Counted from the stretch's first letter, positions 1-11,222 are shown. The stretch is 64,000 nt of DNA from Dokdonella sp. (GCF_019634775.1 NZ_JAHCAS010000001.1:1550001-1614000); one strand, 5' to 3'. Notes: generated by a model not told the origin, from the sequence alone. Numbers and translations are program-made.

Positions 1-642
1 GTACGGCAGCTCGTTGTCGGTCTGGCGGGTCGCCTGCACATAGGCGACGTGGATGCCGAACTCCGATTCGCCGGCCCGGAACGCGGCTTCGGCGGCGCGG
101 TGGCCGCGCACGGCGATGCGGTTCGCCACGCGCAGCATCGCCAGTTCGTATGGCGTCTTGCAGGCCCGCTGGTAGTGAAGGTAGTCGATGACGGCCTGCG
201 GATTGTTCGGCACGAAGTCGTCGACCGCGGCATTGGCCTCACCGATGACCGCGCAGTGCACCAGGTTCTTCGGCAGGTGTGCACGCGCCTCCTCGGCCGT
301 GCGGATCAGCGTGATGTCGAAATGCTCGACCCAGTAGCCGGCGGGTGCCTCGGGCACCACATGCCAGTAGTCGTGCGGCTGCAGGTAGATGAGTCTGGGG
401 CGCTGGCCCGGCGTGTACACCAGCCACGAGCCCGGCGCCTTGGTCACCGGCAGCCAGTGTTTGAAATGCGGGTTGACGCAGAACGGATAGTCGCGGTCGT
501 CGAGGAACTGGTAGTGCAGTTGGCCGCTCGGCACGACGAGATGATCGAAGCCGCCGCGCTCGAGCGCGGCCTCGCTGCGCCGCTCCAGCGTGGCGAGGTG
601 GTCGGCGTACAGCGGATGCAGGTCAGGGTGCTGGGTGTCCAT
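1..642 (-). CDS. pepQ: Xaa-Pro dipeptidase PepQ (3' end outside window)
   Basis: This is the N-terminal 214 residues of a cytosolic metallopeptidase of family M24B that cleaves X-Pro dipeptides. The reading frame is open to the window edge, so the catalytic metal-binding half is not visible. The visible part follows the PepQ N-terminal (creatinase-N-like) domain closely, including FLDDRDYPF, NPHFKHWLPVT, DYWHVV and VIDYLHYQRACKTPYELA, which mark PepQ rather than PepP. The ATG at 642 is preceded by a GAGGA ribosome binding site. The next gene downstream is not in view. The identification rests on family recall and is strong; only the truncation limits it. Confidence 0.93.
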   Translation of the reverse strand, partial: MDTQHPDLHPLYADHLATLERRSEAALERGGFDHLVVPSGQLHYQFLDDRDYPFCVNPHFKHWLPVTKAPGSWLVYTPGQRPRLIYLQPHDYWHVVPEAPAGYWVEHFDITLIRTAEEARAHLPKNLVHCAVIGEANAAVDDFVPNNPQAVIDYLHYQRACKTPYELAMLRVANRIAVRGHRAAEAAFRAGESEFGIHVAYVQATRQTDNELPY

Positions 643-703
643 CGGGATTCCTCGCGGCAGGCCGATATTGTGCCGCGCTGGCATCGGCAAGGCGATGCGC
701 ATG

Positions 704-864
704 GGCGCATCCTCCGCAACAATCCCGGGCTCGAGCCATCGCCGCCGTTGCTGCCGAGCGCGGCGCGGCGTTGCGCAGCTCGACGGACGGCCAGCCTGCC
801 TTCGCCCTCGGCCATGATCTGCGCTCGCACGGGACGGTGGCGCCGTTGTGGGATTGATCGGAAC
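704..864 (-). repeat. Copy 1 of a dispersed ~161-bp inverted-repeat element (degenerate)
   Basis: This lies between pepQ and the serine hydrolase. Read as the reverse complement, it matches the elements at 8836-8996 and 52490-52650, including the inner stretch TGCCTTCGCC and the end GGGATTGATC. The outer end towards 704 is poorly conserved, so that boundary is set only by the length of the other copies. It encodes no protein. It is the most decayed of the three copies. Confidence 0.6.
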
Positions 865-916
865 CACCTTGGTGGCGGACGGGAAACGTCGTGTGCAGTC
901 ACCACTGCGCGCCGAC

Positions 917-2311
917 TCAACGCTCGATCGGCATGCGGTTGGCGTAGTAGCTGGCGAGTTGGCTGGCCACCGGCGGGTCGAGGTTCGACAACGCGACGAT
1001 GATCGTGCCGGCTCTTGGGACGACGATCAGTTCGCCGTTCATGCCCGGCGCGCCACCGCCGTGGCCGAAGCGGCGCAGCGGTCCGTTGCCGGCAACGCCG
1101 AAACCGAAGCCGTAGCCGCCTTCCGGTGCCTGCGCCATCGTCGCCTGTTCGAACAGGCGCTTCGACAGCAGGCGGCCGTCCATGAGTGCGGCGGCGAAGC
1201 GCGCGAGGTCGCCGCTCGTCGACAGGCCGCCGCCGGCAGCCGTACCGCGCCAGGGCAGGGTATCGGCGTTCGACACCCAGGCTTCGCCTTGGCGCATGTA
1301 GCCCTTGGCGCGACGCGGCTCGACTTCGGTTTCGGTCGGTGAGGCGGTGTCGCGCATGCCGGCGGGGATGAACACTTTCGCCTTCACGTGTTCGTAGTAA
1401 CTGGTGCCCGACAGCTTCTCGATGACCGCGCCGAGCAGGACGAAGCCGTAGTTCGAATAGCGTTGTTGCGAGCCCGGATCGAAATCGAGCCCACGCTTGC
1501 CGTACAGGCGCAGGTAATCGGCATGGGTCTTCAGCTCGAGGCGGTGGTCGTCGAACTCGGGGCCGAAGATGTCACCGGTGCCACCTGTATGGGTGAGCAG
1601 GTGGCGGATGCGTACCTTGTCGGCGACATCGCGGTTCGGGTAGTCGGTCAGCACTTCGCCGACACGAGTGTCCAGGTTGAGCTTGCCGGCATCGACGAAC
1701 TGCAGGATCGCCACCGCGGTGAACATCTTGTTCATCGAGCCGATGCGGAACCGGGTGTCCGCGACCACCGGCGTGCCGGCTGCGCGATCGGCGAGGCCGA
1801 CGTTGCGTTCGAAAGCGGTTTCGCCGTCGCGCACGACGAGCACGCGACCACTGAAGCGGTCGGCCGCGGCGAGTGCATCGATGCGCATGTCGAGCGCCCT
1901 GGCCGCGCCCTCGGCATCGAGACGCGGGATGGCCAGGTCGGCCGGGCGATCGATCAGTTCGACGCCGAGTTTCAGGCTGGCCGGCTTGCCGGGTTCGAGG
2001 CTGGCATCGAGGCGTGCAAGGCCATCGCCCTCGCGCTCGGCTACGAGCAGGCTGATCGATTGCGGTTCGCTGCGCTCGATGCGTACGACGTCGAAGCCGC
2101 CGGTGTTCTCGCGCAGTTCGAGCAGGCCCTCGATCGGTGCCTTGCGTTCATAGCGCTCCCTGAACGCCTGCAAGAGCGCGCGATCGCCGGAATTGACCGC
2201 TGCGATCCATTCGCCGGCGGCCTTCCCGGCCGGCGTGTCCGGCAGCGGTGTCGCGGCGAGGCCGGTGGTGCCGGCGAGCGTGAGCAGGGCAATGGCGAGA
2301 ATGCGCAGCAT
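917..2311 (-). CDS. Secreted serine hydrolase, class C beta-lactamase/esterase-like
   Basis: This 464-residue protein has an N-terminal signal peptide (about residues 1-20) and is probably periplasmic or lipid-free secreted. Residues 20-130 form an extra N-terminal region. The rest is a beta-lactamase/transpeptidase fold with the SxxK nucleophile motif SMNK at 192-195, the Y-x-N motif YSN at 285-287 and a C-terminal HGG triad in FGHGGGAPGM. These are the three signatures of class C beta-lactamases, EstB-type esterases and D-aminopeptidases. Sequence alone does not separate these activities, and most chromosomal relatives with this layout are not resistance enzymes. It is a single gene, transcribed away from thiC. 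Confidence 0.85.
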   Translation of the reverse strand: MLRILAIALLTLAGTTGLAATPLPDTPAGKAAGEWIAAVNSGDRALLQAFRERYERKAPIEGLLELRENTGGFDVVRIERSEPQSISLLVAEREGDGLARLDASLEPGKPASLKLGVELIDRPADLAIPRLDAEGAARALDMRIDALAAADRFSGRVLVVRDGETAFERNVGLADRAAGTPVVADTRFRIGSMNKMFTAVAILQFVDAGKLNLDTRVGEVLTDYPNRDVADKVRIRHLLTHTGGTGDIFGPEFDDHRLELKTHADYLRLYGKRGLDFDPGSQQRYSNYGFVLLGAVIEKLSGTSYYEHVKAKVFIPAGMRDTASPTETEVEPRRAKGYMRQGEAWVSNADTLPWRGTAAGGGLSTSGDLARFAAALMDGRLLSKRLFEQATMAQAPEGGYGFGFGVAGNGPLRRFGHGGGAPGMNGELIVVPRAGTIIVALSNLDPPVASQLASYYANRMPIER

Positions 2312-2399
2312 CGGGATGCTCCTGAGTCAGAGAGTTTCCGCAGGGGATGCCATGCAGGCGGATTTGGTTGCAGCCCGCCAACGTGGTTGAATGCGCCCA

Positions 2400-4428
<2,029 letters not shown>

Positions 4429-4635
4429 TGCATCCCTGGTCAGAGCATCCCCGGTCACGCGCGATCGCGCCACGGGCCGCAAGCGGGCGGGTCTTCGGCG
4501 GATCCGGCGCCGTTGCAGGGCGCGAGGCGGCACTGACGCGCGTACGGCACGCATTCCGGGCGCTGCGGCTTTGCATGGCGTCGCGGGATCGACGAAGCTA
4601 GCAGTCGACCAGAGATTCCCTGGCCGCCCCTTTGG

Positions 4636-5661
4636 ATGCCTGCCATGAACGCTGCCGTCGCCTCCGCCCGCAAGCCGCGTCCGCGCGTGGTCCTGATCCT
4701 CGGCCTGCTCGGCGTTTACGTGCTCGCCGTGCTCGCGTTGATGTGGTGGTGGGATACCGAGCCGGATCATTTCGATGTGGCGCGCGCGGCGCAGGAACGT
4801 GCGGCGGCGCGCAACCAGCAGGTCGTGGTCGGCTCGGCCACGGCTGCCGCGTTGGCCGTTTCGGCCGGACACATGCTCGACAAGCGTGGCGGCTATCTCA
4901 GCAACGACCGCTTCCCGCCGGGCGTGCTGATGGACAACCTGCCGAACTGGGAATTCGGCGTGTTGACCGCGACCCGCGACCTGACACGGGCGCTGCGCAA
5001 CGAGTTCAGCCGCTCGCAGACGCAATCGGTCGAGGACAAGGATCTGATGGAGGCCGACCCGCTGTTCAGTTCGCCGAACGACCGCTGGTTGTTGCCGAGT
5101 TCGGAGAGTCAATACCGCAAGGCGATCGCGCGCATCGACGCCTATGCGCAGCGGCTTGCCGACAGTGATCCGCTTGATGCGCAGTTCTACGCGCGCGCCG
5201 ACAATCTCGCCGACTACCTGCAGGTCGTCTCGACGCGGCTCGGCTCGCTGTCGCAGCGGCTGTCGGCCAGCGTCGGCCAGGTGCGCGTCGACACCGACCT
5301 CGCCAATGACCCGACCGCGCAGCAGTCCAAACCCGGCGAGAGCCCGCGCATGGTCAGGACGCCGTGGCTGAAGATCGACGACAACTTCTACGAGGCACGC
5401 GGCTACACCTGGGCGTTGCGCCAGCACCTCGAGGCGATCCGCATCGACTTCGCGCCGGTGCTGGTGAACAAGGCGGCGGCGGTCAGCCTCGACCAGGTGA
5501 TCCGCGAGCTGGAGGAGGCGCAGACCTCACTCGGCAGCCCGATCGTGCTGAACGGCTCGCCTTTCGGTTTCTTCGCCAACCATTCGCTGGTGCTGGCGAA
5601 CTACGTGTCGCGTGCGAACGCGGCGGTCATCGAACTGCGCGAACTGCTGCGCCGCGGTTGA
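4636..5661 (+). CDS. DUF2333 family membrane-anchored protein
   Basis: This 341-residue protein has one transmembrane segment near the N-terminus (about residues 18-40, ending in a Trp-rich MWWW) and a long soluble part. It resembles the DUF2333 family of gammaproteobacteria in FPPGVLMDNLPNWEFGVL, in the Arg/Glu-rich helical body and in the C-terminal phrase SLVLANYVSRANAA. The function is unknown. The soluble part probably faces the periplasm. An ATG at 4645 is an alternative start and neither start has a strong ribosome binding site. The 200 bases before it hold nothing I recognise. The acetyltransferase gene follows after 14 bases, so the two may be co-transcribed. Confidence 0.85.
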   Translation: MPAMNAAVASARKPRPRVVLILGLLGVYVLAVLALMWWWDTEPDHFDVARAAQERAAARNQQVVVGSATAAALAVSAGHMLDKRGGYLSNDRFPPGVLMDNLPNWEFGVLTATRDLTRALRNEFSRSQTQSVEDKDLMEADPLFSSPNDRWLLPSSESQYRKAIARIDAYAQRLADSDPLDAQFYARADNLADYLQVVSTRLGSLSQRLSASVGQVRVDTDLANDPTAQQSKPGESPRMVRTPWLKIDDNFYEARGYTWALRQHLEAIRIDFAPVLVNKAAAVSLDQVIRELEEAQTSLGSPIVLNGSPFGFFANHSLVLANYVSRANAAVIELRELLRRG

Positions 5662-5675
5662 ACGGAGTGAGCGAC

Positions 5676-5951
5676 ATGAGCATCGAAGTGAACCACGACC
5701 GCGCCGCACAGGCGTTCGTCGCCAGCGTCGACGGGCATCGTTGCGCAATCGACTATGCGCTGTCGGGCAAGACCATGACGATAACGCATACGCGCGTGCC
5801 GGAAGCGGTCGGTGGGCGCGGCATCGCCGCCGATCTCACGCGTGCGGCACTCGCAGCGGTGCGTGCGGAGGGCTGGAAGGTCGTGCCGGCATGTTCCTAT
5901 GTGAGCAGTTTCATCGAACGCCATGCGGAATACGCCGATCTGTTGGCGTGA
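5676..5951 (+). CDS. Small GNAT-like N-acetyltransferase (YidJ/Acetyltransf_CG type)
   Basis: This 91-residue protein belongs to the short single-domain acetyltransferase-like family. The typical elements are the beta-strand pair at the N-terminus, the acetyl-CoA loop in RVPEAVGGRGIAADLTRAAL (residues about 44-63) and the final VVPACSYVSSFIERH. Family members are minimal GNAT folds with poorly defined substrates. The ATG at 5676 follows GGAGTGA, a plausible ribosome binding site. It sits 14 bases after the DUF2333 gene on the same strand. Confidence 0.85.
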   Translation: MSIEVNHDRAAQAFVASVDGHRCAIDYALSGKTMTITHTRVPEAVGGRGIAADLTRAALAAVRAEGWKVVPACSYVSSFIERHAEYADLLA

Positions 5952-6008
5952 TGGGTGGGCGAGGATGAATCCCCCGGTGCCGTCGCAGGAAACCCTGGTC
6001 GGAATCGC

Positions 6009-6190
6009 CCTACGGGGTGGTTCATACGGGAAGCATCACGGCTGAAGCCGTTTCCTACGGGGCGGTTCATACGGGAAGCATCACCGCTGAAGCCGTTTCC
6101 TACGGGGTGGTTCATACGGGAAGCATCACGGCTGAAGCCGTTTCCTACGGGGCGGTTCATACGGGAAGCTCACGCCCGTAGACGTTTCCT
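6009..6190. repeat. Tandem array of a 45-bp palindromic repeat, four copies
   Basis: Copies begin at 6009, 6054, 6099 and 6144 with an exact 45-base period; the last is broken after about 30 bases and ends in a diverged tail. Each unit contains CGGCTGAAGCCG, a small palindrome, followed by TTTCCTACGGGGYGG. Copies alternate at two positions (GGGGTGG/GGGGCGG), suggesting duplication of a two-unit block. The array lies between the ends of two convergent genes (5951 and 6241). Similar GCTGAAGCCG cores occur singly elsewhere in the window. No spacers are present. Confidence 0.9.
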
Positions 6191-6240
6191 GCAACGCTCT
6201 TGCATGCACGCCGCGCTTCCCGGCCAGCCCATGTCCCGCC

Positions 6241-7941
6241 TCAGAACGTCGACGCCGAAAGCGCCACATCGGCGTGGCGCCATGCATCGTCGTAGTCCTT
6301 GCGCACCTGCAGCGCCTCGGCATGGCGGTTCTGCGCTTCGAGGCTTTGCGCAAGGCCATGCAGCGACCAGCCGTTGGCCGGGTTGCGGCGCAGTTCGTCA
6401 CGGTAGACGGCTTCGGCCGCGCCGGCCTGACCGCTGGTCAGCAGCGCGACGCCGAGCGAATGGCGGGTCGGTGCATGCCAGCCCGGTGGTTCGTCGTAGG
6501 GGATGCGGTCCTCGAGTTCGACCGCCTCGCGCAGCGCCGCGATTGCCGCTGCGGAGTCTCTCCGCGCCAAGGCGAGTTCGGCATGCAGGGTGCGCTCGGC
6601 AATGCGCGCCGCATACGACAGCGGATAGCGTTCCCACATCAGCTTCTTTTCCATCTCCGGATCGGCGGCCAGCGGCGCCAGTGCGTCGAGATGCGCTTTC
6701 GCATCGTCGAGCCGCTGCTGGCGTACGGCGGCCATGCCCTGCGCATAGCGCCAGATCGCGCTGACGTAGGCGAGGTCCGGCGCCGGATTCGGCAGCGCGG
6801 CGATCTCGTCCCAGCGGCCGAAGCGCACGCGGTCGAACCACGGCGTCATCCAGTAATGCTGCATGGCGTCGTAGCCCGGTTCCCGCATCAGTTCCGGCAA
6901 GTCGGTCCGTTCGGCGGTCAGCGCGGCTGCCTGGCGGGCGATTTCGCTGGCCCCTGCCATGCTTGCGGCGAACCACAGGAAATGCGGGTTGTGCGGCACG
7001 TAGCCGAGCGGATAGACGCCGCTGGCATTGCCGCGACAGGCAGCGAGGTAGGCATCATCGGCCTCGATCGCGCGTTGGTTTGCGATGACCGCGTCGTGCC
7101 AGCGGCCGACGCGCGCATAGATGTGGGCGGGCATGTGCACGAGATGTCCTGAGCCCGGAACCAGCGTGCGCAGGCGGTCGGCCGCTTCGACGCCGCGCTG
7201 TGGCTGGTCGGAGGCTTCGACCGCGTGCACGTACAGATGCAGGGCACCGGCATGATCCGGCTTGCGCGCGATCACCGATTCGAGCGCGGCGACGATCGTG
7301 GCGGTGTGGCCCTTGGGTTTGAAATCGGCGTCGTAGTAGTCCCAGGGTTGCAGGTTCATCAGCGACTCGGCGTAAAGGGTGGCTGCGTCGAGGTCGTCGG
7401 GCGTGCGCGCGGCCAGTTCGCCCATCGCCGCGGCATAGGCCTCGTCGAGCGCGCGCCGGTCCTCGGGCGGGTTTTCGGCATAGCGTGCTTCGAGCGCGCG
7501 GATGTAGCCGCGCTCACGTTCGCTGGCCTGTGCGGCGAGCGCTCGGGCCTTCTGCAGGCGCTGCCAGGCCTTGCCGTTGCTCGCCGGGTCCATGCCGGCG
7601 TTGACATGTGGCCCGAGCACGAGCGCCGCACCCCACCAGCACATCGTGCAAGCCGGATCGAGCTCGACGGCCTTCAGGAACGAGCGTTCGGCGGCGTCGT
7701 GGTTGAAGCCATAGGTCAACATGAGACCCTGGTCGAACCAGCGCTGCACGTCGGAGTGGCTGCTGGTGACGGCAAAGCGGTGTCCGCCGAGGCCGTCGAG
7801 CAGGGTGGCGCCAACCAGTTCGCGTGGCGTGTCGGCAGGCGCCGGTCCGGCCGGCGCCGGGACATCATTGGTGCGGCGCGAATAGAGGATGCCGGCGACG
7901 ACACCAGCGAGCAGCAGGGCGAGGATGAGGGCACGTTGCAC
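6241..7941 (-). CDS. Membrane-anchored TPR protein with CxxCWWG motif
   Basis: This 566-residue protein starts at the GTG at 7941, chosen because AGGAG lies seven bases upstream; the longer frame would add 71 residues of low-complexity text. An N-terminal hydrophobic segment (residues 4-21) acts as signal or anchor. The rest is alpha-helical repeat (TPR-like) sequence with phrases such as FDQGLMLTYGFNHDAAERSF and, at residues 98-101, CTMC followed by WWG. This pattern marks a family of secreted TPR proteins common in Xanthomonadales and Bacteroidetes whose role is unknown. The two cysteines could bind haem or metal or form a disulfide; the sequence does not decide. The 270 bases before it hold nothing I recognise. 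Confidence 0.85.
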   Translation of the reverse strand: MQRALILALLLAGVVAGILYSRRTNDVPAPAGPAPADTPRELVGATLLDGLGGHRFAVTSSHSDVQRWFDQGLMLTYGFNHDAAERSFLKAVELDPACTMCWWGAALVLGPHVNAGMDPASNGKAWQRLQKARALAAQASERERGYIRALEARYAENPPEDRRALDEAYAAAMGELAARTPDDLDAATLYAESLMNLQPWDYYDADFKPKGHTATIVAALESVIARKPDHAGALHLYVHAVEASDQPQRGVEAADRLRTLVPGSGHLVHMPAHIYARVGRWHDAVIANQRAIEADDAYLAACRGNASGVYPLGYVPHNPHFLWFAASMAGASEIARQAAALTAERTDLPELMREPGYDAMQHYWMTPWFDRVRFGRWDEIAALPNPAPDLAYVSAIWRYAQGMAAVRQQRLDDAKAHLDALAPLAADPEMEKKLMWERYPLSYAARIAERTLHAELALARRDSAAAIAALREAVELEDRIPYDEPPGWHAPTRHSLGVALLTSGQAGAAEAVYRDELRRNPANGWSLHGLAQSLEAQNRHAEALQVRKDYDDAWRHADVALSASTF

Positions 7942-8214
7942 GGGGGTGCTCCTGCGCGTTTCCGAACAGGCGTCATACGCTCGTGCAGGGGACGGTGCAA
8001 GTCGTCGGTGAGTGGTGCGTGCCGGTTCCGTGCCCGGCCATGGCCGGGCCGAGCCCGACCTCTGCGTGGCCGAAGCCGTTCCCGTGGCAGCCGGGAGCGG
8101 AGCAACGGGAATGGGCAACGGGAAAGTGGCCGGCACCGCGCTCGGTGGCCTCATCCGGAATCCGGCTTGCGTCGGAACGCCATCAGCCGCGATCGGATGG
8201 GCCAGGGCGTCCCG

Positions 8215-8754
8215 TCACGCGTTGCGGGTGGTGCGATAGCGCTCGACGCCGGCGAGGATCTCCGCCTTCGCTTCGTCTGCACTGGCCCAACCATCGACGC
8301 GCACCCACTTGCCTTTCTCGAGGTCCTTGTAGTGCTCGAAGAAATGGCCGATGCGCTCGAGCCAGTGGCGCGACACCTGGCTGATGTCGGTGATGTGGCC
8401 GTAGCCGTCGAACACCTTCGGGATCGGCACGGCGACGAGCTTCTCGTCGCTGCCGGCCTCATCGGTCATGCGCAGCACGCCGACCGGCGTGCAGCGGATC
8501 GCCGCGCCCGGCACCAGCGGCAGCGGCAGGATGACCAGCACGTCGAGCGGATCGCCGTCGCCGCCGAGCGTCTCCGGCACGTAGCCGTAGTTGCACGGGT
8601 AGCGCATCGGCGTCGACAGCACGCGGTCGACGAAGATCGCGCCGCTGGCCTTGTCGACCTCGTACTTGACCGGCTCGGCATCCTTCGGGATCTCGATGAT
8701 GACGTTGATCTCGTTCGGCACGTCCCGGCCGGTGGGGATGCGATCGAAAGCCAT
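8215..8754 (-). CDS. ppa: Inorganic pyrophosphatase (family I, soluble)
   Basis: This 179-residue cytosolic enzyme hydrolyses PPi to two phosphates using Mg2+. It is full length for bacterial family I enzymes. The signature DGDPLD lies at residues 66-71, with the conserved YPCNYGYVP before it and the catalytic-loop equivalents in VFDGYGH and HYKDLEKGKW after it. It is a single gene. It lies 5.5 kb from hppA and 13 kb from the PPi-dependent phosphofructokinase, which matters for how PPi is used in this cell. Confidence 0.98.
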   Translation of the reverse strand: MAFDRIPTGRDVPNEINVIIEIPKDAEPVKYEVDKASGAIFVDRVLSTPMRYPCNYGYVPETLGGDGDPLDVLVILPLPLVPGAAIRCTPVGVLRMTDEAGSDEKLVAVPIPKVFDGYGHITDISQVSRHWLERIGHFFEHYKDLEKGKWVRVDGWASADEAKAEILAGVERYRTTRNA

Positions 8755-8835
8755 GGCTGCTCCACTGGAGCCCCGCCTGGGCGGGGCGTATCAAACAAGG
8801 GCCACCATGATACGGCAGGATTTGTTGCATTGCAG

Positions 8836-8996
8836 CAGCGACATCTCCCGTGATTGGGAGTCGAAAGATCGGAGCCGTCCTGTGCGGGCGCAGATCAAGG
8901 CGGGACGGCGAAGCCAGACCGGCCTTCTGTCGAGCCGACGCAACGCCGAGCTGCGCCCGCACAGGACGGTGACGCCGTATTGGGATTGATCAGAAC
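8836..8996 (+). repeat. Copy 2 of the ~161-bp inverted-repeat element
   Basis: The inner 91 bases (8877-8967) end in a perfect 17-base inverted repeat, GTCCTGTGCGGGCGCAG at 8877-8893 and its complement at 8951-8967. The right outer end is TGATCAGAAC; the left outer end is decayed. It lies between ppa and the beta-helix gene and codes for nothing. In RNA it would fold into one long hairpin. It is colinear over its length with the copy at 52490-52650. Confidence 0.85.
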
Positions 8997-9015
8997 CTCC
9001 GTACGCCCGGCCTGC

Positions 9016-10476
9016 TCAACGCTGCTCGAAGTCGCCGTGGAAGAACGCGTCACCACGAAATTCGTAGGCGCCGATGTCGGCCTTCGAATTGACCGGATCG
9101 TTGCGATAGGCGGGGTCGCTCCAGGCACGCGCGAATCCGGTACCGCGCTGGTCCCAGGCGAGAGTGCCGGGGTTGGCGCCGCGGTCGATCGCCGGGCTGG
9201 TGCGTGCGAGCGGATGCACCGGCACGAAGCCACCGCCGTCGGTGGTGGTCAGCGGTTTCAGTTGCGCGACGGTGGCGAACTGGTTGCGCTGGTTCGTGCC
9301 GTTGATCTCGACTGCGCCCGGCATCGTGCGGAACAGCGAATCGCTGGCGTTGACGATGCTCGGATTGCTCGGTGAACTCGATTCGTGGGCGAGATCGTTC
9401 GGCGTCGCCGCCGTGCCGCTGGTGTTGTCGTCGAACAGCGTCGAGACGATGTCGACCGTGGTGCCGGTCGATGCCACCCACAGCGCGCCGTTCCTTGGTG
9501 CCGGGTTCGCCGAGAGCGGTGCGACGCGATTTGCCGCGAATGTCGAATTGCGCAGGATCGTGTGGCCGCCGCTGATCGCCAGCGCGCTGGCGACACCGGC
9601 CGGATGGCGTGTCACGTTGGCCGAGAACGTCGTGTTCTCGATGATCGAGCCATCGGCGGAGGCGTCGTTCGAGCCGGCGTAGTTGATGGCGCCGCCGTAG
9701 GGTTCGCCGGTCGAATTGCCGACGAAGGCACTGCCGGAGACGCGGAATGCGCTCATCGTGCCGGCATCGATGGCGCCACCGGTATGCGCGGCCGTGTTGT
9801 CCTGGAACAAGGTGTCGGTGATGAGCGCGCGTGCACGCGGCGAGGAAATGCGCACGGCGCCACCGAAGTTTGCGCTGTTGCCGGCGAGGTAGCTGCGCGC
9901 GATCGTCAGCGTGCCGGCACTGAACTGGATCGCTCCGCCCGCGCCCTGGCCGGTCGACGGCGCGCGATTGTTGGTGAGGATCACCGAATCGAGATCGAGG
10001 TCGGCTTCCGAGAAGTGGATCGCGCCGCCACGGTAGGTCGCTTCATTGTCGCTGAAGATCGTGGCGATGACGCTCAGGTCGTCGTCGTAGCCCAGGATCG
10101 CTGCACCGCTCTCGGCGCGGCCGCGCGCGAGCGTGAGCCCGCTGATGACGACGATGCGCGGGCTGCCGCCGGTGCGCTCGACGCGCAGCAGACGGGTCGC
10201 GTTGCCGCCGTCCAGGGTGAGCAGGTATGCGCCGGGCCCGGCGATCGTCATGCTGTTGGTGATGCGGAGCTCGCTGGCCAGTGCGATCGTACCGGTCAGG
10301 CCCGGCTGGAAGGCGACGACATGTGGCGCTCCTGCCGCGCCATTGGCCTGTTCGATGGCCGCGCGCAGACTGCCCGCGCCGCTGTCGGCCAACGAAGTAA
10401 CGTTGAAGGTGGCGGCCCGTGCCGGTACGGCCAGGCTGGAGAGGACGGCAAGGCAGATGGGGATGATGCGGTTCAT
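9016..10476 (-). CDS. Secreted parallel beta-helix protein with CSLREA-like N-terminus
   Basis: This 486-residue protein has a signal peptide (about residues 1-21, cut after ARA). The mature N-terminus reads TFNVTSLADSGAGSLRAAI, the CSLREA-domain pattern that precedes right-handed beta-helix repeats. The body is rich in short repeated turns such as IFSDNEA, YLAGNSANFGGAV and LFQDNTAAHTGGAI, typical of NosD/polymorphic outer-membrane-like helices. The C-terminus ends FFHGDFEQR, a version of an FxxGFE motif shared with other secreted proteins here. No enzyme motif is visible; an adhesin, polysaccharide-binding or surface role is inference. It is divergent from the ECF sigma/kinase pair at 10647-14023. 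Confidence 0.8.
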   Translation of the reverse strand: MNRIIPICLAVLSSLAVPARAATFNVTSLADSGAGSLRAAIEQANGAAGAPHVVAFQPGLTGTIALASELRITNSMTIAGPGAYLLTLDGGNATRLLRVERTGGSPRIVVISGLTLARGRAESGAAILGYDDDLSVIATIFSDNEATYRGGAIHFSEADLDLDSVILTNNRAPSTGQGAGGAIQFSAGTLTIARSYLAGNSANFGGAVRISSPRARALITDTLFQDNTAAHTGGAIDAGTMSAFRVSGSAFVGNSTGEPYGGAINYAGSNDASADGSIIENTTFSANVTRHPAGVASALAISGGHTILRNSTFAANRVAPLSANPAPRNGALWVASTGTTVDIVSTLFDDNTSGTAATPNDLAHESSSPSNPSIVNASDSLFRTMPGAVEINGTNQRNQFATVAQLKPLTTTDGGGFVPVHPLARTSPAIDRGANPGTLAWDQRGTGFARAWSDPAYRNDPVNSKADIGAYEFRGDAFFHGDFEQR

Positions 10477-10646
10477 TGCGGGCTCCGGCAGTGGAAGCCG
10501 GCGGCGTCATCGCCGCGGCATCCTTCACGACGCGGCGCGGTGATGATTGCTATCACCGGTCGGTCGGCGCGGGGATGACATTGGGGGCTTGCCGGGCCGG
10601 CGCGCTTGCGATTGACTGCGTGCACCCCCGCCAATGTCCGATCGTC

Positions 10647-11222
10647 ATGGATTCCGCGCCGCCCGAGAGCGTCACCTGCCAGGACGTCACCGTGCTCCTG
10701 CATGCCTGGGGCAGTGGCGATGCGGCCGCGGCCGAGCGGCTGACCGAGATCGTCTACGCGCAGGTGCGCGCAATGGCCGGCAAGCATCTGCGCCGCAACG
10801 CCGCCGGTGCGACCCTCCAGGCCACGGAACTCGCCCATGAGACCTTCGTGCGTCTGCTCGAGGCCGGCATCGCCTGGCGCGACCGCCGTCATTTCTATGG
10901 CGTGGTCGGAGCGGCGCTGCGCAACATCCTCATCGACAGCGCGCGTGCGCGCGGCGCGGAAAAGCGCGGCGGTGGCCAGGTGCACGTGACCCTGTCGGCC
11001 GCCGACGAGGTGATCGGCGCAGGCAACGAGGTCGACGCGCTCGCCGAAGCCCTGCAGCGTCTGCGTGAGCTCGACGCGCGCAAGGGCGAGATCGTCGAGT
11101 TCCACTACCTGCTGGGCCTGAAGCGCGAGGAGATCGCGGCAGTCGTTGGCGTGTCGGTGCCGACCGTCGACCGCGACCTGCGCTTCGCCAAGGCCTGGTT
11201 GCGCGAGCAGTTGCAGGCATGA
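10647..11222 (+). CDS. ECF-family RNA polymerase sigma factor (TIGR02999 type)
   Basis: This 191-residue protein contains sigma region 2 (about residues 15-95, with LAHETFVRLLEAG) and region 4 (about 130-190, with a helix-turn-helix in LKREEIAAVVGVSVPTVDRD). It fits the ECF group often encoded next to Hanks-type kinases in Xanthomonadales. The start at 10647 is chosen because homology begins there; the open frame extends upstream without support. No anti-sigma factor gene is adjacent; instead its stop overlaps the kinase start in ATGA at 11219-11222, so the two are translationally coupled. Control by the kinase is likely but inferred. Confidence 0.92.
   Translation: MDSAPPESVTCQDVTVLLHAWGSGDAAAAERLTEIVYAQVRAMAGKHLRRNAAGATLQATELAHETFVRLLEAGIAWRDRRHFYGVVGAALRNILIDSARARGAEKRGGGQVHVTLSAADEVIGAGNEVDALAEALQRLRELDARKGEIVEFHYLLGLKREEIAAVVGVSVPTVDRDLRFAKAWLREQLQA

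Noticed and set aside
917..2311. Acquired beta-lactamase resistance gene
   Set aside because: It has the general SxxK/YxN/HGG fold, but also an extra N-terminal region typical of chromosomal hydrolases, no mobile element nearby, and base composition like its neighbours.
6009..6190. Possible CRISPR array
   Set aside because: Repeats are directly adjacent with no spacers, the unit carries an internal palindrome, and no cas genes are near.
8836..8996. Intrinsic terminator of ppa or the beta-helix gene
   Set aside because: The structure is far longer than a terminator, lacks a T-run, and has a homologous copy at 52490, so it is better called a repeat element.
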